Of a stretch of 49,086 bases of DNA, positions 20,908 through 32,775 are shown one piece after another. How positions within the stretch are numbered: the stretch's first letter is position 1; every line of letters begins with the position of its first letter. The position numbers were made by a program, and so were the translations under genes. The notes beneath the pieces were generated by a model, which was not told the origin of the DNA, did not search any database, and was given only the letters and a program-made list of their open reading frames with translations. Source of the stretch: Rachicladosporium sp. CCFEE 5018 (taxonomy: Eukaryota > Ascomycota > Dothideomycetes > Cladosporiales > Cladosporiaceae); contig KZ111213.1 of NCBI GenBank assembly GCA_002077045.2, positions 1 through 49,086 on the forward strand, in the 5' to 3' direction.

Positions 20908-21392
20908 ATGCCTATCACACCAGCGGAATACATGTCACAGCGTGGAAATTGGCTGATAGGGCCCGTTATTGGCAGAGGAGGAGTAGCGACCCCAGGTGGT
21001 CAAACTGTGGTTCGAGTTGGTAGTCATGCCAAGCGGTCTGAAGTTGTTGCCGTAGAGGAAATATACTATCAGACTTACGAGGATTGGGAGAAAGTCCGTA
21101 GAAAGATCTCCATACTTGAGCGCATCCGGAAGCTTCTACCGCGGGATGGTAAGGACTGCGAGCTTCTCCTCGCACTTTTGGGAACTTTCCCGAGGAAGCT
21201 TCCAACCTTCGTCTCTGAAGAGACCAACTCCATTACTCTCGTGATGGGACCCCTTGGAACAACCGAGATAATTACCTTGGGAACGAGGGACTACAGCAAA
21301 TGATGATCGAGGCGCTGTTCGCGAGTGAGCGCTCGCGAACCGATCTCTTCTTCACTCTGTTCAGGTACTGGGACTTCGGCGCAAGAGGGTGA
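20908..21392 (+). pseudogene. protein-kinase-like N-lobe remnant
   Basis: From ATG at 20908 the frame reads MPITPAEYMSQRGNWLIGPV, then IGRGGVATPGGQTVVRVGS, a degenerate glycine-rich loop. EVVAVEEIYYQTYEDWEKVR sits where the VAIK strand should be, with Glu in place of the usual Lys. It continues as a helix-C-like RRKISILERIRKLL and a beta4/5-like TNSITLVMGPLG. The frame stops at 21301-21303. An overlapping frame from 21303 adds MIEALFASERSRTDLFFTLF and ends at 21392, as though a one-base shift separates them. No HRD or DFG motif follows, so only the N-lobe is present. The order of elements resembles lineage-expanded fungal kinases; the assignment is tentative. Confidence 0.35.
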
Positions 21393-22503
21393 CCGTAGAT
21401 TTCAGTAACCAGTTAAGCGGGAACTCTCTCCGCTGGAGGCGTCGAAACCGTTACACCCTCCCACATGTCTGGTAGCGTCCTCAAGAAGGTTTGGCAGTAT
21501 TGTCCTACCGATCGAATGATCTCGACGTGGCGACTCTACATTGTTCCTAGCTCCGTCTTCATTACGCTATCTGCAGGGCAAACGGCCAAGCCTGGGTACC
21601 CGCGGACGATGGGCCGTTGCTCATGAATGGGACAACATCCCCGAGGGGCGGGCCGGTAGACTTTCGCTAGGCGAAGGCTTTGGAGGCATCGTCGCTGCAA
21701 GCCGCTTCCCCGGACCACCATCTCAGCCTGACAGCCAACTTATGATGCAATGTGGCGATCCAGTACTCATTGGCACGCACTACGGGGATCTACGCGCAAC
21801 CCCATGGCCACAGTGCAGGCCGTTGGAATTGACTGAGTATCCTTCTTACATCGTTAAGATCATGAGCGCACTCCACCCTGCCATGGGTGATCGCTTCGGA
21901 GCACCTATCTCAGTGGCGTCTGTGTGCTATGGTGGAGCAAGGCTCCAAGGGGACGCATCAACCCCGTCTATTCCGGCCCTTAGAGGGAGGTGAACTTGGT
22001 ACCGCGATCCTGTCACAGATCCACGGGTAGCAGAACGGTCTTGAGGACACAAAGACTCGACCAAATCAAACCGGATGGATGGCTACCATGTTGTCAAATT
22101 GATCATGCTCACGGTCGGGACGCGGGGCGATGTTTCACTGTAAAAGCCGCCACAGCTTACCTGTTGCGCTACACCCTGCCTGGATGTCGCATGGACTGCC
22201 ATCGTTCACGCTCAAATAACGCGTCTCTTGATCCACTACCGTTAGCCACGGTCATGCGGGTGAGCGGCACAACTGCACCTGGGAACGACCAATCGTTTTC
22301 CACGCTCTCAAAGGAGTCGGGCAGGCAGGTGTCTAGTAACGTAGATGACTTGATCGAGTAGCAGTCCCGGAGACCTGGTTGAATCTTATGCTGTGCATGT
22401 TCGCTTATGTATCTCATGTCCCGTCAGTTTGGGGATCGACTCATTTTGGAGCTTTAGTTCTATTGCGAACTTTGTCGAGTCAGCGATCGATGAATCTTTC
22501 GAC
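21393..22503. other. intergenic, with an unassigned open frame
   Basis: A 150-codon plus-strand frame at 21541-21993 (LSLGEGFGGIVAASRFPG) has no recognised domain. The stretch includes the promoter region of the Zn2Cys6 gene that starts at 22504. Confidence 0.35.
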
Positions 22504-25259
22504 ATGACTTCTCCATGGTCAGGCTTTGGACCAACAGAATCAGCATCGTTGCAAGACCCGTCCAATCCCAAGAAGAAACCTCAGCCTCGACAGCTTCTTT
22601 CTTGCACCAAGTGCCGTGAAAGAAAGGTCAAGGTCAGTCGTACCGGAAGGTTACATATCAATCGGCATGGGTGCTTATGGTTGCACAGTGCGATCGTACG
22701 AAACCGTGTTCGGCATGCTGTGCCCGTGGACACCCCAAGGAGTGCGAGTTCATCGTCGGCGAAGGCAATGACTACAGTCCCATACAGCAGTCGTATGAGA
22801 TCCGAAAGCTTCGTTCCGAGAACCAAAACCTGAAGGAACGCCTGCGCGATGCTCACTTATTGTACTCTGGTGATGAGGTCGACGCCGACGAGCCCCCTGA
22901 CGGTACCGGCTCGAAAGTCATCTCGCGAGCGACCGCTGCGAAGCAACGTCGATTTCGGACGAGTGATCGCATCGACAACATATACTTTGGCACTCCTGGG
23001 CTAGCGAGTATCGTCTCCGACGTTAGTATTGTCGTTGTCCCCTTCGTTCAGTACAGGAATACTAACGTTTCGCAGTTCGCGAATCTGCAAGTTGGCAATC
23101 ACTCCTTGACGCATACCATGCCAAAGGGTCAGGACATGTACCCGCCGCAGGGCTCAATGTATCCTTTCCCGATGATGAGGGTCGGCGACAACACCACAGC
23201 CGCGTTACTGATGCTTTTACCGCCGCGTGAAGAGGTGTTCGACTGTCTCGACTTCTTCTCAAAGCGGGCACAGTCTTGCTCATTCCCGCACATGCCTGAC
23301 GAAGTTACGAAGAAGGAGGTGGGTCGATTCCTCGACGAAGCTGGCGAAGATCCAGCACGAATGGAAAATAACTCGAACATGCTTGCATTGATCTTTGCGA
23401 CGCTAGCCACGGGAATGCAGATGGGCGTCCACGATCGCAGCGGTGAGCAATGGATCGAGGGTGCCGTCGAAGATGCTGCTCAACGGGGTGATTGCTATCG
23501 TTCGTCCCACCACTGATGGTTTCTATCTGATCATGCTGACAATCTCGTAGTCGCTGCCTGCATGCAAGCACTGCGCAATGCCACCTTCATGAGTCGACCA
23601 ACATTACTAGGCGTACAGACACTTATCATGCTGGGACCATACTTGACGAACAGCGGTCGCTTCCTCGATGCATGGACTTTGTTTGGATCCACTATTCGCA
23701 TGGCACACTCGATAGGGCTACACCGTAATCCGAAGAGCCTCGATCCTGTTCCACCTCTTCGCGAGGGTACGATCCGACAGTCATTGTGGTGGTGGATGCT
23801 TCACATGGACCAGCAGTATTCGGTGACGCTGGGAAGGCCACTAGGCATCTCAGGCTTAGGCGACTGTCCTCCACCTGAACCACTGACGACTGACACGACC
23901 GTGTTGCGACTTGGAGAGTTCGCCGACCACTTCACGATATTGGCAAGGCAGATCCTCAGTAGCGACAGCATGATGAACGTAGGCAAGATCGACGAGTTCA
24001 CGGATAAATTGATGGGACTGTGGGACACCATGCCAGAGTCTTTGCAATTCAACGAAAGTTGGTCAAGAGAAGACACTGTTCTACCAGACTGGCCGCTCGA
24101 TGTCATGGCTGCAAGTAAGTCGGGTACACACCAACGTAGTAGCGCGATCGGTCACTGACATTGCCTAGCGTTGTTTGCAAAGGTCCAGTCCATAATAGTG
24201 TTGCTGAACCGGCAACGTGTAGAGGGGACCCAGCACTCTACCTCGGATTCCCCGCCGACCATGCAGAGCAGCTTCACTACCAGCTTCACCAGCACTACGT
24301 ATACTCCGTCGACAACTGGAGGCGACAGTCTCCTGCATCCTGCACCCATACGTGGTCGGGCGCTGGTAGTCAATTCTTCCATTCACCTGCTACAGACCTT
24401 CCTCTTCTTCCGACACCGCAATCCTGCTATGCTCATTTGCTGGACACTCGGCCAGCAAGCGTTCAACGCGGCAATGATCTTGATCCTTGACGCCTGGGAG
24501 ACATCTAACGAGAACAACGAATGGCTTGTCAACCAAGCTTTTGTTGTCTTCGATGAAATGCAGCGCAACGGCGTTCACAAGCTTGCCGCACTGGCCGTGC
24601 AACACATCTCGGACGGTCTCATGCAGCTTGGTCATCGACGGCAAGAACGCCTTGCCGCTGTGGAAGAGGCTCACGCAATGTCACGCAGTAACAGCGAGCA
24701 TCTTGCTCATTATCCTTTCCATCCTACGCTTACCATGCCCCCGACTCCGCTCCTTGATCTTTCCGGCGATGCAGTCATGGGCAACTCCGGTACGTTTTTA
24801 CTGGAAGACACGAATCTCCAATCCTACACACAACAACCGTATGCACCCTTCAATTTTGCCCTGCCGCCTGGTGCAGCAGGTTCTTACTCCCACGACACAG
24901 CACAGCCAAATCAACAAGCTCATCTTCTCCCGCCGTTCGGGACAGCCTCCGCACCAGTCAGCAACGTGACCATTGCTCCCTTCCCGGTCATGTCGCCGCG
25001 CTTTGTTCCTGCTTTTGTGCCTACTGCAGCACCCGGACTATACAGTCTCGGACTCCAACCTCGCATGCAATCTCAACGTCGCATGTCAGGCTTTGTCCCA
25101 GTCAACGCTGCCGAAGGCGTCTTTGCTGGTGGTGTCGGCCAGAAAGGCTATGCTCATGGACCGAGACGCGCAAGTCATCAGGGATACGTTGGCTATCCTG
25201 GGGCTGGACAGCATCGAATTGAGCGTACGACAAAGTCACGGCGGGTCCAAAGGGGTTGA
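22504..25259 (+). CDS. Zn2Cys6 transcription factor with fungal-specific middle domain (846 aa)
   Basis: Five exons join without a break: 22504-22632, 22689-23021, 23076-23499, 23551-24114, 24169-25259. Introns are 50-56 nt with good branch sites (ACTAAC at 23061, CTGAC in the third and fourth). The first splice rebuilds the DNA-binding cluster: Cys34, 37, 44, 50, 53 and 62 (CTKCRERKVK, then CDRTKPCSACCARGHPKEC). A short leucine-containing helix follows (IRKLRSENQNLKERLRDAHL), as expected for a linker/dimerisation region. The middle homology domain (PF04082 type) is clear from FGSTIRMAHSIGLHRNP and REGTIRQSLWWWMLHMDQQY to SVTLGRPLGIS. The C-terminal 200 residues are Pro/Gln-rich and could activate transcription. 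It appears intact. Targets unknown; no neighbouring biosynthetic cluster was seen. Confidence 0.93.
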
Positions 25260-28018
25260 TGATGTTATTTATCTGACGGAGGGGAGGAGTAGGATGCATT
25301 GTGATTACAGGACTGCACGAAGGGACGGCAATACGCAACACGAAACACGCAAGGCGCAGGACAGGTAGGGTTAGGATCGTAAAGCGGGAGCAGTCGTCTG
25401 TATCGGCGCTGCGCAGGGAATCTATCTGGGTTGGGGTATGTGTTATGATAAATCGACAGCGGAGGGTAAACGCACAGCAGTCCTCAGAAACTCCGTTCTA
25501 TAGGTCATAAGTCTGAGCAGCCTTGACAGCTACCGCATGTGTGAGTGTGGTCTACGTCCACGACATGTCTCCGCAGCCTGTATCACTCGCGATAGTTGGC
25601 CATGACTCGCACTATCGACGAAGACTAGCTTCAGTCGTTTCGAGAGATCGCTCGAGCTACTCTCTGCGATTCACTCGCGCCACTCGATCGCTCATAGCGC
25701 CTATAGCATGCAGAAGGGGTTCGGAAAGCTCGCCTACCGACGCCCTGCGTTGTAATGGCTGAGGTGCTCGAGTGCAGGGCAGATTCGACCAGATCGTCTC
25801 TCCGGTAAGTAAAATCAGAGCGTAGCTTCACTCGCTGCACTCTGGGCTGTGGGAGATCCTGCTGCTTAGTCCGTGCCCATCGAGGACTTCATGCTTTCCT
25901 GGAGTGAGGACACAGATCATGATGGCCCGCGTGGTGGCGCTTCGCAAGCCCACAAGCAGTATCCAGAATCCACTCGCCACGGGCACTAAAGCTTACTAGT
26001 AATGCATGCGCGAATCGCATGGACCTGTACGTCGAGAGTTCGCACACGTTCCGCATCGCTGGAATGCCATCGAACTGGCCTTGTCTTGACTTTCGACGCG
26101 ATGCTTTCGAGATCGGCGTCGATTTGTAGTTAGCGCGAATCGCGGAGCGCCATGATCGCTGCGTGAAGAGCCGAACCTTCTTACTACCGGTCGGATCTCA
26201 GCCATCCGGAAGCAAGGAGGCAGCGCCACGGCAGAGTAGGTTTCACAGCACACCGGAGTTATGACCGTACGGCGTACACCAAATGCATGCTTTGAGTCTA
26301 GAAGCGCACCCGTAACCGATCGCTCTGTAGATTGTGCCTGCTCAGAGACATTGTGTACTCGCACCCAGTCAAAGGCCATATGCAGCGTCCGACGATATCC
26401 GAATTCGCAAGCCCGTCGGTGGATACAGGGAAAGCATAGGTGGTGTGCTTGCACCAAGGCCGAACCCTCTGTGGTGCTATCTAGATGTCTGCCGTCTGGA
26501 GCTCCGTATTGGCAAAGCCTAGCTTGGGCCAAGCGGCGGTTCCGCGTCGGTATTTCGCATCAGTACATATTAAGGTGCAAGCTAATGGCACATGGGATTG
26601 ACTGTGGCTGCGTGGCGAATTACGTCAGTGACTCCGATGCGGCGAATGGGAATGACATTGTGCTCCAGACTTCATGAGCTCGCACAGGACTCACACCCCC
26701 GCCCTTGGAGAAAGTAGGATGAAGACCCCATTGGTGGAATTACTTTCATTTCTTCCCGTGACTATGCAGATCGTGTCTTAATTCAACTTTGCGCGAAGAG
26801 CAGCTTCGCGGTCCGCATGACAAATTTGTCGCGGACGCTGCTAGACGGCTACCGAACGTAATATGACACACGTGCGCAGTCTCTTGTCGAAGTCCCAAAA
26901 TTGGTCGCAGGAGCATGCGAAGCCTGCGCAGGGACTAAAGTGGCTGGTGCCTCGATTGTCGCAGAGTTCAGCAGGATCATGCTCGCTGTCCTGCATGGGT
27001 CTTTACAGCTTTGCAGTGTCACGTGCATCAAGGGACTCGATGACATGCGAACCATTTTCAGGTATGTAGAAGACCTTCTGAGAACTGGCGTTCTTCATTG
27101 CGTGCAGATGCGGTCGGCGTGTGCAGTTGATGGTGAATCCCGAAGGAAAAGTCGGTCCATAGTGGTCGGTTAAAGATGCTGTTTCAGTGAAAGCTTGGTA
27201 TGAACTACACTTCCTCTCTGTTGACCGCGATCTTCGCCACAGTTTCGACACGGCACATCGTCTCAGCTGTGCAAAGCATCAGGAAGTACAGCTTCGAAGC
27301 TGCCACATCACATGTTAATGGGACATTGCTCGCATGAAGGCACCCTCCCGGGTCTCGCCCTCACAACTGCGGCGACCAGACGCAACACTTTTCACCAACA
27401 CAGCGGGCACCCCCGAGAGGTTACTGGCATACAAGCACATCAGCAAATGATGCCGAAGATGTAGCGGCGGACCCGACCGGTGAGCAGGCAATCAAAGTGC
27501 AGCATACTTCAGCTAACTCCGCTCGCCTTGGCGCTCTCTTGGCTGTCGCCTTGTCGAATTGTCCGCTGCTAGCAAGGTACCAGTTAGCCTACATCGCACT
27601 CAGGCGGCTGCGATGGCTTGAGACCTTTACGAAAGTCTTTGCTCCATACACTCTCGCCGCCATGCATGGCGCCTACGCCTACGTACTCCGCGTTAGGGTC
27701 TCGGATTTAATGCTCCCGCAGGACTGCCCCGAGGAACGGATCTGCGAAGCAGCCATCGGCAATAGATTGGCATGCTTCGGCCAGTGTCCGAACTCTATGC
27801 AGGAGCGGCACTACCAAAGCCTCATCGGAACATGCCCTGTCTGACGGCGTGAAGAGCTCGCGGCTTGCGTATGAGGCCTCGAGAATGATAATCAATGCGT
27901 GGCCGGTAAACCGGCTTTTTGGCTTTGATGGCCCCAGACTGGTAACGATGAGACACGTTGTCACAGCGTGAGGTGCGCGTTTCATCTCAACTCCAGCAAG
28001 AGCATTTAGGTTTCCCCT
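25260..28018. other. long intergenic stretch
   Basis: About 2.7 kb with only short or antisense frames (for example 26261-26677 plus and 25996-26532 minus, overlapping each other). None has a recognisable domain or splice support. No tRNA or obvious repeat seen. Confidence 0.4.
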
Positions 28019-28459
28019 GTGAGCATCGCAGCAGTTTCATACACGAGCCTGCCCGTGTTTCCCCGTGAAGAGAAAGACATGGAGACGGTCACTCTCTCGC
28101 GCTGGATCAATAAGCCGCTGTTTGTGTCGAGCTGGCTCCTCAGCCAGCGCGATATGCTGGCCAGCGTGCTGCGCGTGTGGGGCGACAAGGAGAGCGACTG
28201 GACCATTCGCTACCAGCCCTCGAAGGAGCGTTTTGAGGAGGGCAGCAAGCTGATGGCGGCTGGTGGGCCTGATCAACAGAAGGGTTTTGGCATGGCCATG
28301 TACGCGCGCGTCTTCATTCCTAACGGGGATGGTAATTACGAGGCCAAGCACGGGTTGGCGAATGAGGTTCTAGGCCTGCCCAAGGAAGACCTGGACGAGA
28401 GCACGCGAAATTTGAAGCGCATGATGGACTCGAACTGGGTGTACGTGCCTGGAGCGTAG
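28019..28459 (+). pseudogene. orphan C-terminal half of an NmrA-like/isoflavone-reductase-like protein
   Basis: The frame has no upstream Rossmann domain. It begins around VSYTSLPVFPREEKDMETVT and reads the typical C-terminal part of NmrA-like proteins: NKPLFVSSWLLSQRDMLASV, ESDWTIRYQPSKERFEEG, GMAMYARVFIPNGDGNYEAK, then the hallmark LANEVLGLPKEDLDESTRN. It ends MDSNWVYVPGA-stop. Family members are about 300-320 aa with an N-terminal GGxGxxG motif; only about 135 residues remain here. The preceding 500 bp do not encode the missing half. The fragment has a higher GC content than its flanks. It probably moved in as a truncated copy. Confidence 0.8.
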
Positions 28460-28699
28460 GCTGATGGCCTGTCATATGTATTGGCTCTCTTACGGTCCCC
28501 TACCCGTCGTTCTACTAGGCCTATCCCATTAAGGGGTAATATCAACATCGTGTGTGTCAAAGGTTTAAGCATATAGCTGGTTGCAGTATCGTGTATTGTT
28601 GCCGAGAATCGCGTGCTTAGAACTTGGGCGCGTTGAAGGGCGCTCTCATAGTAATCTTGGTGACATTGATCTGGACACCTCTGCCGCCCCGGGATCGAC

Positions 28700-29203
28700 T
28701 CAATACAGATCGCTCATCCAATCGCTTAGATGATCGCTGCCCGGGCCGCCCGTTCCGCACGTCTCGGCCTGGAACCCCCGTCCCATGGCCGCTTCCACCT
28801 GACGTGTCCTGCTACGCTTCCGACGCTTCCTCAGAGATTTGACACGTCCCTTCAGATCCAACGCTTTGTGTTGATCTGTCGCACGATATGGTACAGCAAC
28901 CTTCGTGGGCGGAGAGCGAGCAGCGAGGCCGTAATTCACGCGCCATCGCTTTTGTCCAAGGGCAAATCCAAAAATGCCACCGGCGATCATACCGCGGATC
29001 AAGAGTAGAGGTGGTTCCGTTGTCTCGGTCCGGAACAGCGAGCCTTCGACGAGTTCAACTTCCTCCTCACTGAGATCGGTCTTTGTGATGTATGCGTAGA
29101 CAGCATTGCGAATCTCTACTCGTTGTCGAGAGATGTGGAGTCCCTCAAGCCCGCTGGACAGTACTCTCTGAGTGGTCCAGCGATGCCAGAAAGGTGAATG
29201 CAT
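28700..29203 (-). CDS. hypothetical small membrane protein
   Basis: ATG at 29203 (MHSPFWHRWTTQRVLSSGLE) opens a frame with a predicted amphipathic region (EIRNAVYAYITKTDLSEEEV). A single Gly-rich hydrophobic segment follows (PLLLIRGMIAGGIFGFALGQ), then a basic tail. One membrane span and a basic C-terminus are visible. I do not recognise the family. The frame is longer than most chance frames nearby, but there is no splice evidence to confirm it. Confidence 0.45.
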   Translation of the reverse strand: MHSPFWHRWTTQRVLSSGLEGLHISRQRVEIRNAVYAYITKTDLSEEEVELVEGSLFRTETTEPPLLLIRGMIAGGIFGFALGQKRWRVNYGLAARSPPTKVAVPYRATDQHKALDLKGRVKSLRKRRKRSRTRQVEAAMGRGFQAETCGTGGPGSDHLSDWMSDLY

Positions 29204-29685
29204 GATCGCGGTCAAGAGCCGTAGACCCAGGCTTCGAACTAGACGGGGTGAGATGGGTCGCCGATGAGGGAAGAAGCCTTGATTGGCGACGGTCGGAGCG
29301 TGCTACATAGCATGCTGTGGTTGAAACTCGCCATCGGCGTGGGGACCGATGCCCTCGCATCAAGCAGCACCTAGCGAGAAGGCTTCGACGATGATGTGTC
29401 GACGTCCTGAGAAAGATTGTGCTTAATCGTTATTGACTCTTGAACTCGTGGCCTGTGCTTTGCTTACGGAACACCTGCAGGTAATTCTCGTGGATGCCTG
29501 AGTCGAGGGTACTTGCGGCGTGTGGCCTGAGGCAGCATCGTTACTGTGATCACTTTGTCCAACTCACGACACAGCAACAACATCTCCTTCCTCATCGCTG
29601 GCTGTGTCCAACAACGAGAGGAGTATTTCGGCAGTAGCGCGCTGCGGCGCGCCAAGTTGACGCGCCGGCACCCACGGCGGCAACG

Positions 29686-31963
29686 ATGCAGTCCGTCCAT
29701 GAGCTCCCCGGTGAATCCCCCGAAACAAGGGCGGTACGCAGCAAGATTGCCTTGGCTTGCAACACTTGCAGAGAACGCAAGTCGGTATGCTGAGCACTCC
29801 CGCGACCAGACGCGCATGACACGATCTAATACGGTGTTGCAGCGTTGCGATGGCCGGCGACCGACATGTACTCATTGCACCAACGTTAAGCTTGAATGCT
29901 TCTATCGGCCGATGCCTATGGCAGTGGAGAAGTACGATCCGACCTGAATTTCTCAGTGTCAGTGACTTGTAAGCAATGACTGAGACGCTACAGTGAAAGC
30001 GGCTTGGCGAGCAGACTCGAGGCCGTCGAGTCACGCCTCGCTCAACTGGAGCAGCGAACCGTTACCTCCACTCTCGTGCGTGGCTTCAAAGCACGTCTCG
30101 CTGACGATGGTGGTGCCTTTCAGCGGGTGCCCATGCCCATTTTCCACACTGCCGCCATGCACAAAATGTACCAGTACTGGCCTCGTCTGCGCATCAATCT
30201 TTCCCTCGATGGCTTCGATCCACTGCAATATCAGAGGCAGTGTAAGCTGAATGACCACCTAGTTGTCAGGGAACACGCCCAACTGATTCTTGGTAGGCGA
30301 TGTAAGTCGAGTGCTCATAGTCAAGGTGCTCCAGTCGCGCTGCTAACGACAGCCCGTCTCAGGAAGCCGATAGCTCTCGTAAGTCCACCGCTGCATGTTC
30401 TGCTGCACTGTACTAGTAATTGATCCGGAACAGTTGTCGACGGCATTGCCGAGGCCGCGCAGAGCACCGTTCGTGTCTCAATAGTAGCCGAACACGTTCG
30501 ACTACGCATCGATGTTATGCAGCCGCCGAGGCAGTGTGCGAGTGCTTGCTGACAAGACCTAGCGAATGTACCACCAGACGAATGTCGTACCACAGACGAT
30601 TACCTACTTCCTGCAGATGACCTCGACGTTCTCATTGCAGAGTGCGTGGGAGCAACTGCCTCGCAGCGGCGACAACCTGGGCCACGTGAAGCTGAGCGAC
30701 TTGTCACTGACTACCCTTCTACTCCTCTCCGTAGCGTTCCAATACCTGATACCGGATCCTACCAATGACTTCGGCACTAGCGCCACGTCCCGCGCATGCT
30801 TTCAGCTCGCGCTGAGCCGGATATGGACGCTTCACTCTCAAGACAAGGAGGTCAATCTTACGTCGAAGATGATGGTCGCCGTCCAACTGATTATCATCTA
30901 CGGCCGACCTTTCCATGCGCTCGGCATACTGCGTCAGGTCGGCATGGTCCTGTCATCAACATGGACTCGCTCGACGCTCCCACTTGGTCCCGCCTCGTTC
31001 TTGACCAAAATGCACTTCTTGATGGAGTCCGATATGCTATCCGAGATCGACGGCCAACCTACTGCGGATGTCGCACAGCTCTTCTTCGACACGAGTGGCA
31101 ACGTCAATGGTAGCCAGACCCAGTTCCCACTGTACAGCGCGCCACCAGAGCAGCAGGCGCCGCTTTTCTTTGATCATACACTGTGGCTGCGCCTGTGTCT
31201 GAACCGAATCTTCACCAACATCTACATGATCAATAACGCTTATAGTAATCCGCGACTTGTTGGGCGACCAATATCGGACATCACATCCGAGTTGGAGTAC
31301 TGGTACCGCTCACTGCCGATTGAGCTGCAGTTCCCGAGAACACTCGCTGGATACGGACTGCTGACAAGCAGTATACCGTCTTACAAGGTGAGCAGAACGT
31401 CTTGGTATCACGATTAAATCGAAATTGACATCACGCAGGTGAACATCGCCACACGCTACTACCTCTGCCACTTCATGCTCAACAGAGGTGTTTGCTACTA
31501 TCTCCTCCACAAAGAAATCGAACGCCTCGCAACACCGCCAAAACCACACGAAGATCGACAAGACCTTAGCGACATCGAGATCTGGGTCTTCGAATGCAGC
31601 CGCACCTGCCTGGATAACGCCCTCTTGACAGTCGCCTGTCTAAGCTCCCACCCCCAGCTAATCGGCTGGTACCAAATGCAGATGCTCATCTCCTGCTACG
31701 CTGTGATCCTGCAATGCAGTGTGCAGTCTCCAAAAATGTTCGGCGACTTCGAAGATCCAGAAGAGACTCTGACGTCGATCGAAAGCCAGCTCGAGTTGGT
31801 GCGGGAGCAGAACACGGGTAGCAGGTGGACCATTGATATGTTGAAGAACGTGCGCCGGAATCTGCAAGCTTCCAGTCCGCATTCGAGTCTGAAGCCCACG
31901 TCGGGCCCGGTCATGAGAGTGCAGACGCCGAGTACTGTGAGCATATCAGCGAATAGCTGCTAG
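29686..31963 (+). CDS. Zn2Cys6 transcription factor with partial middle domain
   Basis: ATG at 29686. Exon 1 (29686-29784) and exon 2 (29843-29931) together form the zinc cluster: Cys25, 28, 35, 42, 45 and 52 (CNTCRERKS, then RCDGRRPTCTHCTNVKLEC). Intron 29932-29993 leads to a coiled linker, ESGLASRLEAVESRLAQLEQ, in exon 3 (29994-30292). The next junctions are less certain: joining 30292 to 30434 in phase 1 and 30513 to 30563 (CTGAC branch) keeps the frame and gives about 638 aa. After that the frame is solid, with intron 31388-31438 (GTGAGC...CGCAG). The middle region shows LSDLSLTTLLLLSVAFQYLI and IIIYGRPFHALGILRQVGMV. The usual start of the PF04082 domain is poorly matched, so exons may be missing or decayed around 30290-30560. 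Confidence 0.85.
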
Positions 31964-32192
31964 TACTCAAGATTAGAGCCACAGATCACGGCGTCGGCGT
32001 GGAGAATTTTTATCGCGGCGGAGGAGGGTGTCGCATGGACATAGAGCTGTGAGAGAGGTGAAAGTGCCTTCGGCGCTTCCTACCCCAAAACTGGATGCCA
32101 TTACTCCTTACGCAAACCATCTAGTTCGCCACCTCTCGCGGTCTACCCTGCCACTGACCCTTGACCCGATTCCTCTTCCCTCTGTGCAATGC
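31964..32192. other. short intergenic
   Basis: Separates the plus-strand transcription factor from the minus-strand SF3B1 fragment; nothing recognised. Confidence 0.4.
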
Positions 32193-32775
32193 TCAAATTA
32201 TCACAAACAACTCCTTGCTCTTCACCCTATCCTCGTCAAGCGGAGAATAGTAAGGCACCATAGCATCCGCGCTCATAACATATGCATCACTGTAAAGTCG
32301 CCAATACGGCACTCGGACCTTTCTCGCCGGATCGAAAAGCCCAGCCCAAAACGTAATTCAATAATGGGCCCTTGCCGACGGCCACTCGATCGGCATCAAT
32401 GGCCTCGATGACTCTGTCGATGACGTGGGGGCTTGTTTCGAAGAGTTTCGGAATGAGGAGGTTGAGCAATTGGAGCATGGCGTCTTCGCAGCCCAGGCCG
32501 ACGACGCCAAGAGCCATGTGCTTGACGACCGCGGCGCCGGTCTGGCGGTGCACTTGTTCGCGGTCGATGAGGGCTCTTCGAGGAGCGGGGTGACGGCGTA
32601 GACGTAGTCTTTGCCCATTTCGCGGATGTATTCGAAGAGGAAGGAGAGGGCTTTTAGAACGCCATTCTGCACGTTCAGCTCGGGGACGCGGTACTCGTTC
32701 ATCAGCGCTGGGAGGACTGTAAAAGGCGCGGGGGTCCTAACCGCACAGATGACGATGATGTTCCGAAGATCGGTC
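32193..32775 (-). pseudogene. C-terminal fragment of splicing factor 3b subunit 1 (SF3B1/Hsh155), two frameshifts
   Basis: Reading the minus strand, three successive frames match the C-terminus of SF3B1 in order. First: TPAPFTVLPALMNEYRVPEL, then KALSFLFEYIREMGKDYVYA and VTPLLEE. After a one-base loss near 32573-32576: VHRQTGAAVVKHMALGVVGL and LFETSPHVIDRVIEAI, to LLNYV. After a one-base gain in the A4 run at 32348-32351 (T4 on the coding strand): WAGLFDPARKVRVPYWRLYS and DAYVMSADAMVPYY, ending ELFVII-stop at 32193-32195. The HEAT repeats that precede this in a true SF3B1 (over 1000 aa) are absent upstream of about 32775. SF3B1 is an essential U2 snRNP protein, so a full copy must exist elsewhere; this is a decayed partial duplicate. 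Confidence 0.92.
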
